Shown: in pieces, positions 16,465-25,341 of the stretch
How positions within the stretch are numbered: the first letter of the stretch is position 1
Layout of the letters: every line of letters begins with the position of its first letter
Assembly: GCF_017104715.1 (NCBI RefSeq)
Contig: NZ_JAAGPI010000002.1
Span: forward strand, 434,001-498,000
Reading direction: 5' to 3'
Length of the DNA: 64,000 nucleotides
Source: Burkholderia sp. Ac-20365
Lineage (GTDB): Bacteria > Pseudomonadota > Gammaproteobacteria > Burkholderiales > Burkholderiaceae
The notes under the pieces: generated by a model
Told to the model about the DNA's origin: nothing
Databases searched by the model: none
What the model saw: the letters and a program-made list of their open reading frames with translations, nothing else
Position numbers and translations under genes: made by a program

Positions 16465-18060
16465 ATGGCCGTGCACACCGCCGCCCATCACTCGAGTGGG
16501 CAAGTTTTACCGTTCCGGGAGTCGCTGCTCGCGATGCTCGGCGTCTCTTTCGTCTCGATGCTGGTCGCCCTCGACCAGACGGTAGTTGGCACCGCGCTGC
16601 CAACCATCGTCGCGGATCTCAAAGGTTTCGAACTGTATGCGTGGGTCGCGACGTCGTATCTGCTGACGTCGGTGATCACCGTGCCGATTTTCGGGCGACT
16701 CGGCGATTACTACGGACGCAAGCCTTTCGTGATTGCGTCGATCATCGTGTTCACGGCGGCGTCCGTGCTCTGCGGCGCGGCCAACAACATGCTGTTCCTG
16801 GTGATCGCGCGCGGCTTGCAGGGCATCGGCGGCGGCATGCTGGTCGGCACTGCGTTCGCGTGCATTCCCGATCTCTTTCCCGATTCCGTCGTGCGGCTGC
16901 GCTGGCAGGTGCTGATGAGTTCGGCGTTCGGCATCGCGAATGCCGTCGGACCGTCGCTCGGCGGTTTTCTGACGCAGTACTACGGCTGGCGCTCGGTGTT
17001 CTACGTGAATCTGCCCGTCGGGCTGTTGTCGCTGTTCTTCGTGTGGCGTTATCTGCCGCATCTGCGGCATGTCGTGCACGAGGGCAAGATGCGGCTCGAC
17101 TGGCCCGGCGCGCTGCTGATCGCGGCGTCGCTCGGCAGCCTGCAGATGTTCGTCGAATTGCTGCCGAAGCATGGCGTGACGGGTTCGGCCGTAGCCTTGC
17201 TGATCGTGAGTATCGCGTGCGCGATCGCGCTCTGGCATTGGGAAAAGCGCTTCCCGCAAGCCATTCTTCCCATCGACATGTTCCGCAACCAGAGTCTGTC
17301 CGCGCTGTTCGTGCTGGCCGTGCTCGGCGGCTTCGCGATGTTCTCGCTGCTGTTCTACGCGCCGCTGCTGTTCCAGGGCGGCTTCGGCATGATGCCGAAC
17401 GAAGCAGGGCTGGTGATCACACCGCTGGTCGTGTTCATCACAATTGGTAGTATCGCGAACGGGCGCGTCGTCTCACGCATTCCGAATCCGAACGTGATGC
17501 TGTACATCGGCTTCGCGCTGTTTGCGCTGGCGTCGCTCGGCGTGGTTGTCGCCACGCGCTCGATGCCGACCTGGCTGCTGATGCTGTTCATGACCTTCGG
17601 CGGCCTCGGCCTTGGCTTCGTGCTGCCGAATCTGACGGTATTCGCGCAGCAGACGGCGGGCCGCGAGCATCTCGGCATCGCGACGGCCCTGCTGCAGTCG
17701 CTGCGGATGATCGGCGGCATGATCGGCACGGCGCTGACGGGCACGCTCGTTACGCATATGTACGCGAGCGGCGTGCGCAGCGCACTCGACGGCGATCACG
17801 CGAGCCAATGGTTCGCCGATCTCGGCGATCCGCAGATTCTCGTGAATCGCGACGCACAGCACACGCTTTTGAGCGAACTCGCGAAGGCAGGGCACAATGG
17901 CGCCGTGCTGCTGGAATCGGCGCGCGAGTCGCTGGTGGGCGCGATCCATATCGGGCTGATGCTCGGCGCGCTGGTGTCGCTGTTCGCGATCTGGCAGTGC
18001 CGGCGCGTGCCGCCCGTCAAGCTGCGCAAGCAGATCGAGCCTGTCGTTCATGTCGACTGA
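16465..18060 (+). CDS. DHA2-type MFS multidrug efflux transporter (EmrB/QacA-like)
   Basis: A 531-aa drug:H+ antiporter-like protein with about fourteen hydrophobic helices. Family motifs include LDQTVVGTALPTIVADL in helix 1 (motif D1), GRLGDYYGRKP in loop 2-3 (motif A), and GPSLGGFL in helix 5 (motif C). The ATG at 16465 is used; the open frame reaches a TTG at 16435 that lies inside the operator palindrome and is unlikely to be a start. The MarR gene follows 35 bp downstream. This suggests an efflux system derepressed by its substrate, possibly a phenolic or antibiotic. No membrane-fusion partner is present. Confidence 0.88.
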   Translation: MAVHTAAHHSSGQVLPFRESLLAMLGVSFVSMLVALDQTVVGTALPTIVADLKGFELYAWVATSYLLTSVITVPIFGRLGDYYGRKPFVIASIIVFTAASVLCGAANNMLFLVIARGLQGIGGGMLVGTAFACIPDLFPDSVVRLRWQVLMSSAFGIANAVGPSLGGFLTQYYGWRSVFYVNLPVGLLSLFFVWRYLPHLRHVVHEGKMRLDWPGALLIAASLGSLQMFVELLPKHGVTGSAVALLIVSIACAIALWHWEKRFPQAILPIDMFRNQSLSALFVLAVLGGFAMFSLLFYAPLLFQGGFGMMPNEAGLVITPLVVFITIGSIANGRVVSRIPNPNVMLYIGFALFALASLGVVVATRSMPTWLLMLFMTFGGLGLGFVLPNLTVFAQQTAGREHLGIATALLQSLRMIGGMIGTALTGTLVTHMYASGVRSALDGDHASQWFADLGDPQILVNRDAQHTLLSELAKAGHNGAVLLESARESLVGAIHIGLMLGALVSLFAIWQCRRVPPVKLRKQIEPVVHVD

Positions 18061-18095
18061 CAGGCGTATGAGCGCTATTGAATAGTAGAAAGATC

Positions 18096-18563
18096 ATGGA
18101 AGAACAGGACCGCGTCGCTATCCTTCAACAGTTTGGCCGCACGTATCGGGCGTTCATGTCGGCGTTCGAAGGGCGCGTCGGACATCCGTTGCCGCGCTGG
18201 CGCATTCTGCTCGCGCTGTACGATCAGGCGGGCGAATCGTCGCAGAAGAAGCTGGTCGAGCGTCTGCGCATCGATCCGGGCGCGTTGACGCGTCAGTTGA
18301 AATCGCTCGAAGCGATCGGCTGGATTTCGCGCAGCATGGACGAGCGCGATAACCGCATCACCAATGTGAAATTGACGGTAGAAGGGCGCGCTGCAATCGA
18401 AACGAGTCTGCCCAATCGCAATGCGTTTCTGCACGACACGATGGCGGCATTGCCTGATGACGTGCTGGCGGGCCTGTCGAGCGCATTGTCGATGCTCGAA
18501 GCACGTCTCGGTGACGTGGCGTCGCCGGCGGCGGACGAAGAAGCTGCGCAAGCCGGACGTTGA
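18096..18563 (+). CDS. MarR family transcriptional regulator
   Basis: A 155-aa winged-helix repressor. The HTH and wing occupy about residues 33-100, with SSQKKLVERLRIDPGALTRQ as the recognition region and DERDNRITNVKLT as the wing containing the conserved D-R-N-R pattern. It is encoded directly after the DHA2 pump, probably in the same transcript. MarR proteins bind short palindromes near their own promoters, and GTTGACTCGTCAAC before the pump gene fits. The ATG at 18096 gives the family N-terminus. Confidence 0.87.
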   Translation: MEEQDRVAILQQFGRTYRAFMSAFEGRVGHPLPRWRILLALYDQAGESSQKKLVERLRIDPGALTRQLKSLEAIGWISRSMDERDNRITNVKLTVEGRAAIETSLPNRNAFLHDTMAALPDDVLAGLSSALSMLEARLGDVASPAADEEAAQAGR

Positions 18564-18572
18564 ATAAATAAA

Positions 18573-18606
18573 AAACGGCGCTGTGTCGTGAGACGCAGCG
18601 CCGTTT
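18573..18606. terminator. Bidirectional terminator between marR and the D-amino-acid deaminase gene
   Basis: AAACGGCGCTG (18573-18583) and CAGCGCCGTTT (18596-18606) form an 11-bp perfect stem. An A-run before it and T residues within and after it allow termination from both convergent genes. Confidence 0.8.
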
Positions 18607-18620
18607 CGATCGAAGAACAA

Positions 18621-19898
18621 TCAGAAGAACGTTTCGATCACTTCCGTCACGCGATACGACGGATCGACCACCAGCACCTGGCGCCACTTGTCGAACGTGA
18701 GGCACGGATGCGAGATGTCGAAAGCGATCATGTCGCCGACTTTCAGATCAGCGCCTGCAGGAATCCGCAGATACGCGTGCTGATCCATCAAGCCGAAAAT
18801 TTCCCAGCCTTCATCCTTGCCGATATCGCGCGGCGTTTGCGTGCCCGGACGATAGTGCTTCGCGGGTTCCGGGTAGCCTGCATCGAAAGCTGAGTCACGT
18901 TTGCCGAGGCCGATGATCGCGCGATCCGGCTCGGGAATGGATTGCACATACGCCCACAAATGCAGCGCGGGCAGCAGCCCTTCGCCCATGCGCTTCGCGA
19001 CGGGATTGCGCTTGAAGATATCCGTCTGCGCCTTGCGATAGATGCCGACGTCATGCGTCAGATAGCAGCCCGGACGCAGCACGATCTCGATGCGGTCCTT
19101 ACGCGAAGCCTTCGCGAACTCTTCAGCGACCACGTCGTACCAGGCCGACCCCGCACCCGACAGCACAGCCGGCGTGCGCGCAAAGCGGCCCTTGTCCGAC
19201 AGTTCGAGCGTGAGCTTCACGGCGCTGCGCAGGAAGTCGCGTACTTCCTGTTCTTCCTTCAACACGCCTTCATACAGTTCGATGCCCGCGAGCTTCAGCG
19301 AATCCGGATAACGCGCGATTGCGTCGAGCACGGCCTGCGTTTGCGCGTCATCGCGCACGCCCGTGCGGCCACCGGGAACGCCCAGCTCGACCAGCACCTG
19401 CAACCGCTTCTTCACCGAGCCGAAGAACGTGCCGAGTTGTTCGACGCCTTCGACGGAATCCACCAGACAGAAGAACTCGAAGTCGGGATCGCTCAGCAGT
19501 TCGGCGATCATCAGCATGTTGCGCTTGCCGACCAGCTGGTTCGCCATCAACACGCGCGATACGCCGCCGTGATACGCGGCGCGCACCTGATGCGCGGTGG
19601 CGAGCGTGATGCCCCATGCGCCCGTTTCGATCTGCCGGCGGAACAGTTGCGGCGCCATCGTGGTCTTGCCGTGCGGCGCGAGCTTCACGCCGTACTCGGT
19701 GACGAACTTCTGCATCCAGTTCAGGTTGTGCTCGATCCGGTCCGCGTACAGGACGGCGGCGGGCAGGCTCACGTCCTCGTCGAGCAGATTCCATTCGAGA
19801 CGCGTTGCGTCCGCGAGCTGGATGCTCGTGCCGGGAACATTGCCCAAGCCCTTGCTAAAAGGATCGATCGTCGCCCCCTGATAGTTTGTAACTTTCAT
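18621..19898 (-). CDS. PLP-dependent D-amino-acid deaminase (DSD1 / D-threonine aldolase fold)
   Basis: A 425-aa enzyme of the fold-type III, alanine-racemase-like family that includes eukaryotic D-serine dehydratase and D-threonine aldolase. K78 in LAPHGKTTM is the expected PLP lysine. H397 and C399 in ISHPCLTFDKW match the Zn2+ ligands known in DSD1-type enzymes. It should convert a D-amino acid to a 2-oxo acid and ammonia; the exact substrate is uncertain. The ATG at 19898 (MKVTNYQG) is preferred because CAGGA lies just upstream; in-frame ATGs at 19913 and 19931 are alternatives. It is divergent from the RpiR-deacylase-RidA operon, which points to one D-amino-acid pathway. Confidence 0.86.
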   Translation of the reverse strand: MKVTNYQGATIDPFSKGLGNVPGTSIQLADATRLEWNLLDEDVSLPAAVLYADRIEHNLNWMQKFVTEYGVKLAPHGKTTMAPQLFRRQIETGAWGITLATAHQVRAAYHGGVSRVLMANQLVGKRNMLMIAELLSDPDFEFFCLVDSVEGVEQLGTFFGSVKKRLQVLVELGVPGGRTGVRDDAQTQAVLDAIARYPDSLKLAGIELYEGVLKEEQEVRDFLRSAVKLTLELSDKGRFARTPAVLSGAGSAWYDVVAEEFAKASRKDRIEIVLRPGCYLTHDVGIYRKAQTDIFKRNPVAKRMGEGLLPALHLWAYVQSIPEPDRAIIGLGKRDSAFDAGYPEPAKHYRPGTQTPRDIGKDEGWEIFGLMDQHAYLRIPAGADLKVGDMIAFDISHPCLTFDKWRQVLVVDPSYRVTEVIETFF

Positions 19899-19936
19899 GT
19901 CATCCTGCTCCATCGGCCAGTTAAATCGCATCGAAG

Positions 19937-19966
19937 TTGACTTTCACATGTTACCGAAAGTACGAT
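19937..19966 (+). promoter_or_regulatory. Divergent control region: promoter with an inverted repeat (RpiR operator candidate)
   Basis: TTGACT (19937-19942) and TACGAT (19961-19966) with an 18-base spacer look like a sigma-70 promoter for the rightward operon. Inside it lies a perfect inverted repeat, ACTTTC (19940-19945) and GAAAGT (19956-19961), 10 bases apart. A repressor here would block the rightward promoter and could also affect the leftward deaminase gene, whose start is 39 bp away. RpiR proteins often use GAAA/TTTC-type half sites. Confidence 0.55.
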
Positions 19967-20039
19967 GCCTGATGAAATGTTATTTAGTACCACGCGTTCG
20001 GCGCACGATGTTACCGGCGGCGCGTGGCCTCTGCGAGCC

Positions 20040-20930
20040 ATGAATTCCAACGCCGAACCCATCGCCTTCGACATTGTCGCGCGCATTGCAGAATGCGCGC
20101 CGGAACTGCGCTCGGCTGAACGTAAAGTCGCGGCGCTGATTCTCGACGATCTGACGGGCGCATCGCGCGCGAGCATCGGCGCATTGGCCGAGCGGGCGGA
20201 GGTGAGTGTCGCGACCGTCACGCGTTTTGCGAAAGCGGTGGGCTGCCGCGACGTGCGCGAACTGAAGCTGCGGCTCGCGCAGGCGGCGGCTGTCGGTCAG
20301 CGGTTTCTGCAACCAGGCGCGCAGCCTGACACGCCCGAGCCATTGGCCACACGCGTGTTCGACGAGTTGCAGACGGCGCTCACGCACAACCATCAGTTGC
20401 TGTGTCAGGCGCCGCTTGCGCAGGCGGCTGCCGCGCTGCGCGACGCGCGCATGATCTACGTGTTCGGCATGGGCGGCGGCTCGACCGCGCTCGCTGACGA
20501 AATGCGCTTCCGGCTCGTGCGTCTGGGCCGGCCGGTGGCGACGTATCAGGACGGCTTGCTGCAGCGCATGGTGGCATCGACGGTGTCGCGCGATACCGTG
20601 GTGATCGCGTTGTCGACCACGGGGCGCGTGCCGGAGATGGTCGACAGCTGCAAGATCGCGCGCAGCTACGGCGCGACGCTGATCACGCTGACGGCGCCTG
20701 CGTCGCCGCTCGCGAAGCTGGCCGATTGGCTGATCCCGATCGTCGCGTTCGAAACCGACTTCATCTACAAGCCGTCGTCGTCGCGCTACGCGATGATGAT
20801 GGCGCTCGACGTGCTCGTCACCGAACTGGCCTTGAGCCTCGGCGACGAGAGCCGCGAACTGCTGCGCCGCATGAAGCATGCGCTCGATGCGCATCGCGGC
20901 GGCGGCGACCGACAACCGCTAGGAGACTGA
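20040..20930 (+). CDS. RpiR/MurR family transcriptional regulator (HTH plus SIS domain)
   Basis: A 296-aa regulator. An N-terminal RpiR HTH (about residues 10-85; RASIGALAERAEVSVATVTR is the helix-turn-helix) is followed by a SIS domain (about 120-260; YVFGMGGGSTALADEM). SIS domains usually sense phosphosugars, but RpiR members also control amino-acid genes. An upstream ATG at 19965 is in frame but lies within the predicted -10 element, so the ATG at 20040 is chosen. The gene leads an operon with the D-aminoacylase (3-bp gap) and RidA. Confidence 0.86.
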   Translation: MNSNAEPIAFDIVARIAECAPELRSAERKVAALILDDLTGASRASIGALAERAEVSVATVTRFAKAVGCRDVRELKLRLAQAAAVGQRFLQPGAQPDTPEPLATRVFDELQTALTHNHQLLCQAPLAQAAAALRDARMIYVFGMGGGSTALADEMRFRLVRLGRPVATYQDGLLQRMVASTVSRDTVVIALSTTGRVPEMVDSCKIARSYGATLITLTAPASPLAKLADWLIPIVAFETDFIYKPSSSRYAMMMALDVLVTELALSLGDESRELLRRMKHALDAHRGGGDRQPLGD

Positions 20931-20933
20931 TCC

Positions 20934-22421
20934 ATGCATTCGCACCCCGAAGCCGCCGATACGCTGATCGTCGGCGCGCAACTGTACGACGGCACGGGCG
21001 CGCCGCCTGTCGAACGCGACGTCGCCGTGCGCAACGGCAAGATCGCCGCGATCGGCAATCTGTCGAACTGGCTGGCCGAAGAAGTGATCGACGCGAACGG
21101 CCGCGCGCTCGCACCGGGTTTCATCGACGTGCACACGCACGACGACACGCACGTGATCCGCTCGCCGCAGATGCTGCCGAAGATCACGCAGGGCGTGACG
21201 ACGGTGATCGTCGGCAACTGCGGGATCAGTGCTTCGCCGGTGTCGCTGAACGGCGACCCGCCTGATCCGATGAACCTGCTCGGTCCGCGCGACGCGTTTC
21301 AGTATCCGACTTTCGCTGCGTATGTCGAAGCCGTGAACAAGGCGAAGCCGACGGTGAACGTCGGTGCGCTGATCGGGCACACGGCACTGCGCAACAACCA
21401 TATGGACCGGCTTGACCGCGCGGCGACGGCGCAGGAAATCGACGGCATGCGCGTGCAGCTTGAGGAAGCTTTGGCGAATGGCGCGTTGGGTCTGAGTTCG
21501 GGACTCGCGTACGGCTCCGCATTTGCCGCGCCGACGGAAGAAGTGATGGCGCTGGCCGAGCCGCTGGCGGCATCGGGAGCGTTGTACACGACGCACATGC
21601 GCACCGAGTTCGACGCGATTCTCGATGCGATGGACGAGGCGTACCGGATCGGCAAGCACGCTCGCGTGCCGGTGATCATTTCGCATCTGAAATGCGCTGG
21701 GCCGTCGAACTGGGGGCGCAGTGTCGAGGTGCTGGCGTCGCTTGAAGGCGCGCGGCAGTTTCATCCTGTTGGATGCGATTGCTATCCGTACAACCGCAGT
21801 TCGTCGACGCTCGACCTGAAGCAGGTGACGGGCGATATCGACATCACGGTGACGTGGTCGACGCCGCACCCGGAGATGGCGGGAAAGCTGATCAAGGACA
21901 TCGCTGCCGAGTGGGGCGTGACGCAGCAGGAAGCGGGCAAGCGCCTGCAACCGGCGGGCGTGGTGTATCACAACATGTCCGAGGACGACGTGCGGCGCAT
22001 CCTGTCGCATCCCGCGACGATGGTCGGCTCCGATGGCTTGCCAAATGATCCGCTGCCGCATCCTCGTCTGTGGGGCGCGTTTCCGCGCGTGCTGGGTCAC
22101 TATGCGCGCGACCAGAAGCTGATTCCACTGGAAGAAGCGATTCGCAAGATGACGAGTCTGTCGGCGCGGCGTTTCGGTTTGAAGGAGCGTGGGGAAGTGC
22201 ATATCGGCTATCACGCCGATCTCGTGCTGTTCGATCCGGCGCGCGTGCGCGATGCGGCGACGTTTGACAAGCCGCAGCAGGCGGCGGATGGCATCGATGC
22301 CGTGTGGGTGAATGGCGTGCTGTCGTATCGCGATGGCCAGACGACGGGCGAGCGTGCGGGTCGGTTTGTCGCGCGTGGCGCGACGGCGGCAACGCGGGCG
22401 GAGCTCACACAGGCTTTTTGA
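20934..22421 (+). CDS. N-acyl-D-amino-acid deacylase (D-aminoacylase)
   Basis: A 495-aa amidohydrolase-superfamily enzyme that removes the acyl group from N-acyl-D-amino acids to release free D-amino acids. Metal and catalytic residues known from the Alcaligenes enzyme can be matched: H67 and H69 (DVHTHDD), C96 (GNCGIS), H221 (YTTHMRTE), H251 (ISHLKC) and catalytic D367 (VGSDGLP). It begins three bases after the RpiR stop. Its product is the likely substrate of the divergent PLP deaminase, giving a two-step route from N-acyl-D-amino acid to 2-oxo acid. Confidence 0.92.
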   Translation: MHSHPEAADTLIVGAQLYDGTGAPPVERDVAVRNGKIAAIGNLSNWLAEEVIDANGRALAPGFIDVHTHDDTHVIRSPQMLPKITQGVTTVIVGNCGISASPVSLNGDPPDPMNLLGPRDAFQYPTFAAYVEAVNKAKPTVNVGALIGHTALRNNHMDRLDRAATAQEIDGMRVQLEEALANGALGLSSGLAYGSAFAAPTEEVMALAEPLAASGALYTTHMRTEFDAILDAMDEAYRIGKHARVPVIISHLKCAGPSNWGRSVEVLASLEGARQFHPVGCDCYPYNRSSSTLDLKQVTGDIDITVTWSTPHPEMAGKLIKDIAAEWGVTQQEAGKRLQPAGVVYHNMSEDDVRRILSHPATMVGSDGLPNDPLPHPRLWGAFPRVLGHYARDQKLIPLEEAIRKMTSLSARRFGLKERGEVHIGYHADLVLFDPARVRDAATFDKPQQAADGIDAVWVNGVLSYRDGQTTGERAGRFVARGATAATRAELTQAF

Positions 22422-22473
22422 ATATTTGCGTTCGCATTGGTTGCGGGCGCGCTTACGTTACAGGAGTTGAACG

Positions 22474-22860
22474 ATGAAGCGTTATGGCGTTGAAGGTGGC
22501 AAGGGTACGGGCGGACAGGTGATGCCGTTTGCGCGTGCAGTCGAAGCGGATGGCTGGCTGTTCGTGTCGGGGCAGACCCCGATGGAGAATGGTGAAGTGA
22601 TCAATGGCGGGATTGTCGAGCAGTCGCACAAGACGATTCAGAATGTGCTCGCTATTCTGGCTGAGGCCGGGTATGGGCCGGAGCATGTGGTTCGCTGTGG
22701 TGTTTGGCTTGATGATCCGCGTGATTTTGCTTCGTTTAACAAGGTGTTCAAGGAGTACTTTGGGGCTAATCCGCCTGCGCGGGCATGTGTTGTTTCGTCG
22801 ATGGTCATCGACTGTAAGGTTGAGGTTGATTGCGTCGCTTATAAGAAGCCTGCGGCTTAA
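22474..22860 (+). CDS. RidA family (YjgF/UK114) imine deaminase-like protein
   Basis: A 128-aa member of the RidA family. RidA proteins hydrolyse reactive enamine/imine intermediates such as 2-aminoacrylate, which PLP deaminases release. The FVSGQTP strand, the C-terminal PPARACVVS with the substrate-binding Arg (R103) and the VEVDCVAYK strand are visible. It is last in the RpiR-deacylase operon. A RidA beside a PLP-dependent D-amino-acid deaminase makes biochemical sense as a detoxifying step. The N-terminal YGVEGGKGTGG loop is longer than in archetypal RidA, so it may belong to another Rid subfamily. Confidence 0.86.
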   Translation: MKRYGVEGGKGTGGQVMPFARAVEADGWLFVSGQTPMENGEVINGGIVEQSHKTIQNVLAILAEAGYGPEHVVRCGVWLDDPRDFASFNKVFKEYFGANPPARACVVSSMVIDCKVEVDCVAYKKPAA

Positions 22861-22901
22861 GGGTTTTTGGGTTGTGTTGCGACGCTGGTTTGGTTTGCCT
22901 G

Positions 22902-23566
22902 GCTTTGCGCTGGCGTCCGCGATATGTCTTCGTACTTCACGCGTCGCCCCTGTGCGGGGCGGCACCTACTTTTCTTTGCCGCGGCAAAGAAAAGTAGGCA
23001 AAAGAAAGCCGCTAACACCGCCAGCTCTTCTTCCTGCCCACGGGCCTCCAACGGCCCTGTCCCTTTCGCGGCAACGTTCTTCTCGATGCCCGCTGCCAAC
23101 GCTTCGAATTGGCTCATCACCCACTTCACTCTCCCGCGTCGCCACGTGCGCGATCAAATCTCACACGTTCTATAGCAGCAAACTGTGTGTCGGCTATCGC
23201 GGCGTATGCGCTTCACTCTGGACTGAAAAGCACGATCGGTGTCGTAGGAACGCTGAGGTGTGAAGCACTTCGACCTACACACAGTTTGCCACCTGGGCGG
23301 CCGTAGTCATTCGCTGCCGCCGGCTGCGCTACGGGTGCTTGAAGTGGGTGAGGCGCTAATTCAGAGTGTTGGCAACGGGCGGTGATTGAGAGGTTACCGT
23401 GCGAAGGAGAGGACCCGTTGGGGGCCCTCAGGCGGTGGTCAAGAACGGGCGGTGTTAGCCCGCTTTCTTTGCTTACTTTCTTTGCGGCGGCAAAGAAAGT
23501 AAGTGCCGCCCCGCACAGGGGCGACACATGAAGAACCAATAACAAAACGCGGATGCCAGCGACAAC
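22902..23566 (+). repeat. Composite inverted-repeat element, copy A
   Basis: An intergenic element of about 665 bp between ridA and queF. A 577-bp core is bounded by 20-bp inverted repeats (22946-22965 and 23503-23522; GCCCCTGTGCGGGGCGGCAC). Just inside the left end is a perfect 34-bp palindrome (22965-22998); inside the right end is a palindrome with 14-bp arms (23472-23503). A third inverted pair, AACTGTGTGT/ACACACAGTT, lies in the middle (around 23181 and 23276). Outer ends carry an imperfect CGCTGGCATCCGCG-type repeat. It is in the same orientation as copy C and inverted relative to copy B. Short ORFs inside are not credible as genes. Confidence 0.85.
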
Positions 23567-23605
23567 GAAAGCAGACCACCCCAAGCGTCGCAAGACAGAA
23601 AAAGC

Positions 23606-24430
23606 TTACTGCCGTGCTGTCCGCAAATTATCCGGCATAGGCAGATTAAAGTTAGTCCGAAACGGATTGATATCGAGCCCACCGCGCCGCGTATACCGCG
23701 CATAAACCGCCAGCTTGACTGGCTGACAAACCTTCATGACATCGAGAAAGATCTTCTCGACGCATTGCTCATGAAACCCGGTGTGGTTTCGATAAGAAAT
23801 AATGTACCGCAGCAAAGAGCCGTGATCGATCTGCGGCCCAACGTAATGAATCTGCACCGAACCCCAATCAGGCTGTCCCGTCACAGGACAATTCGACTTC
23901 AACAGATTGGAAACAAGCGTCTCTTCAGTAGGCGCCTCATCAAGCGCAGCCTTGAGCAAAGACGCATCCGGCAGATAAACATCCGTATCGAGATCGAGCC
24001 TATCCAGCGAAGTCCCTTCAAACTCATCGAGCCCGAGCTTGGAAAACTCCGCAGGCGGATAAAGATGCAACGACACCGATGATCCACAAGCAGCAGAAAC
24101 ATCCCGCTTGATCGTGTCACGAACGGTTTCGATCGAATCAAACGCAGTCTGCGCAAACGACCCGAGATAAAGCTTAAAAGACTTCGACTCAACAATATTC
24201 GGCGAATCCGCAGGAATAAAGAAAGTCGCAATCGCGATCTGCGGCTTGCCGCGCGCATTGAGCCACGACAGCTCGTAAGCGTTCCAGATATCCGTGCCGA
24301 AGAACGGCAACGCCGCGCCAATGCCAATCTGCTCGCGCGCATTCTTGCGCGCAATCGGAAAGAGCAAAGAAGCGTCGTATTGTTCGGTGTAGCTGGACGG
24401 CTTGCCCAGCGGAGATTGTTCGGGTGTCAT
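23606..24430 (-). CDS. queF: NADPH-dependent 7-cyano-7-deazaguanine (preQ0) reductase
   Basis: A 274-aa enzyme that reduces the nitrile preQ0 to preQ1 in queuosine tRNA modification. It is the long, two-domain QueF type found in E. coli. The QueF signature ESKSFKLYL is at 81-89. The thioimide-forming cysteine is C181 in [11 protein letters not shown] with the proton-donor Asp at 188. Substrate-binding HE is at 220-221 ([10 protein letters not shown]). Its ATG overlaps the stop of the upstream nucleotidase gene as ATGA, so the two are translationally coupled. Confidence 0.95.
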   Translation of the reverse strand: MTPEQSPLGKPSSYTEQYDASLLFPIARKNAREQIGIGAALPFFGTDIWNAYELSWLNARGKPQIAIATFFIPADSPNIVESKSFKLYLGSFAQTAFDSIETVRDTIKRDVSAACGSSVSLHLYPPAEFSKLGLDEFEGTSLDRLDLDTDVYLPDASLLKAALDEAPTEETLVSNLLKSNCPVTGQPDWGSVQIHYVGPQIDHGSLLRYIISYRNHTGFHEQCVEKIFLDVMKVCQPVKLAVYARYTRRGGLDINPFRTNFNLPMPDNLRTARQ

Positions 24431-25329
24431 GATGCGTTCACGATGCCACTCAGGACATGCCCGATCGCTGTCACGTCACGGGCCGATTCGCAGTGGCGAA
24501 TTTGGTCGTCGAAGAAAAAGTCCGGCTCGAACTCACGCAAAAATGCGCTCTTGTCGAGCCCGCCAAGAAACATCGCTTCGTCGATTTCGATGTTCCAGGC
24601 CATCAAGGTTCGTATTGCCCGCTCATGCGCGGGCGCCGAACGCGCCGTCACAAGCGCCGTGCGAATGTGCATCGGCGCGGCTTCGTCGGCCAGCGTCTGC
24701 AAGCGATGCAATGCCTGCAGCAAAGGCTTCAGCGGTCCGTCGGCGAGCGGCAAATCCTTGTTGTCGATCTCGTGACCGACGAACGCCCGCAAGCCGTCCT
24801 TCTGAAACACGCGCTCTGCTTCGTCGGAAAACAGCACCGCGTCGCCGTCGAATGCAATGCGGATTTCGTCCGGATACTTGCTCGCCATTTTCGCCGATTC
24901 GGGCAACACGCGTGCAGCGGGAAAACCGGCCGCCAACGCGTCGCGCACGTCGTCCTGATTCGCCGACAGAAACAGCGACGCATTCAACGGCTTCAGATAC
25001 GCAAACGGTGCACGGCCCCGCGTGAACACGCCACGTTCGATCGCAAGCCCATGTTCGCGGCACGATCTGAACGCGCGCAAGCCGCTGATCGGATCGCTGC
25101 GCGACAGAATCACCACTTCCACACGATGCTCGCCCGTGTTCAAGGCAAGCAGCTTGCGGATCAGCGGAAACGCGACGCCGGGCTTGGCCGGCACGTTCAG
25201 CCGCGCGCGCTGCAGCGTTTCGTACGCGCGCAGGTCGCCATCCTCGTACACGCGGTTCTCTTCCTCGAAATCGAACAGCGCGCGCGAGGAGATCGCCACT
25301 ACCAGCTTGTCATCTAGCGAAAAGGCCAT
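24427..25329 (-). CDS. 5'-nucleotidase (cytosolic type 1 family)
   Basis: A 300-aa protein resembling the cytosolic 5'-nucleotidase 1 family. Visible features are the N-terminal [22 protein letters not shown] block, [32 protein letters not shown] and the C-terminal FDDQIRHCE. The Asp-containing segments fit a HAD-like phosphohydrolase acting on nucleoside monophosphates. The bacterial role is not well defined. It is coupled to queF by a 4-bp overlap and lies 12 bp downstream of ilvA, so the three may be one transcript. Confidence 0.78.
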   Translation of the reverse strand: MAFSLDDKLVVAISSRALFDFEEENRVYEDGDLRAYETLQRARLNVPAKPGVAFPLIRKLLALNTGEHRVEVVILSRSDPISGLRAFRSCREHGLAIERGVFTRGRAPFAYLKPLNASLFLSANQDDVRDALAAGFPAARVLPESAKMASKYPDEIRIAFDGDAVLFSDEAERVFQKDGLRAFVGHEIDNKDLPLADGPLKPLLQALHRLQTLADEAAPMHIRTALVTARSAPAHERAIRTLMAWNIEIDEAMFLGGLDKSAFLREFEPDFFFDDQIRHCESARDVTAIGHVLSGIVNAS

Positions 25330-25341
25330 GCGTGTGCGTCG

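Noticed and set aside
22867..23263. Short open frames inside the repeat elements (also around 48744-49009 and 57718-58104)
   Set aside because: They follow the repeat's palindromes, differ between copies, and look like translated inverted repeats, not proteins.
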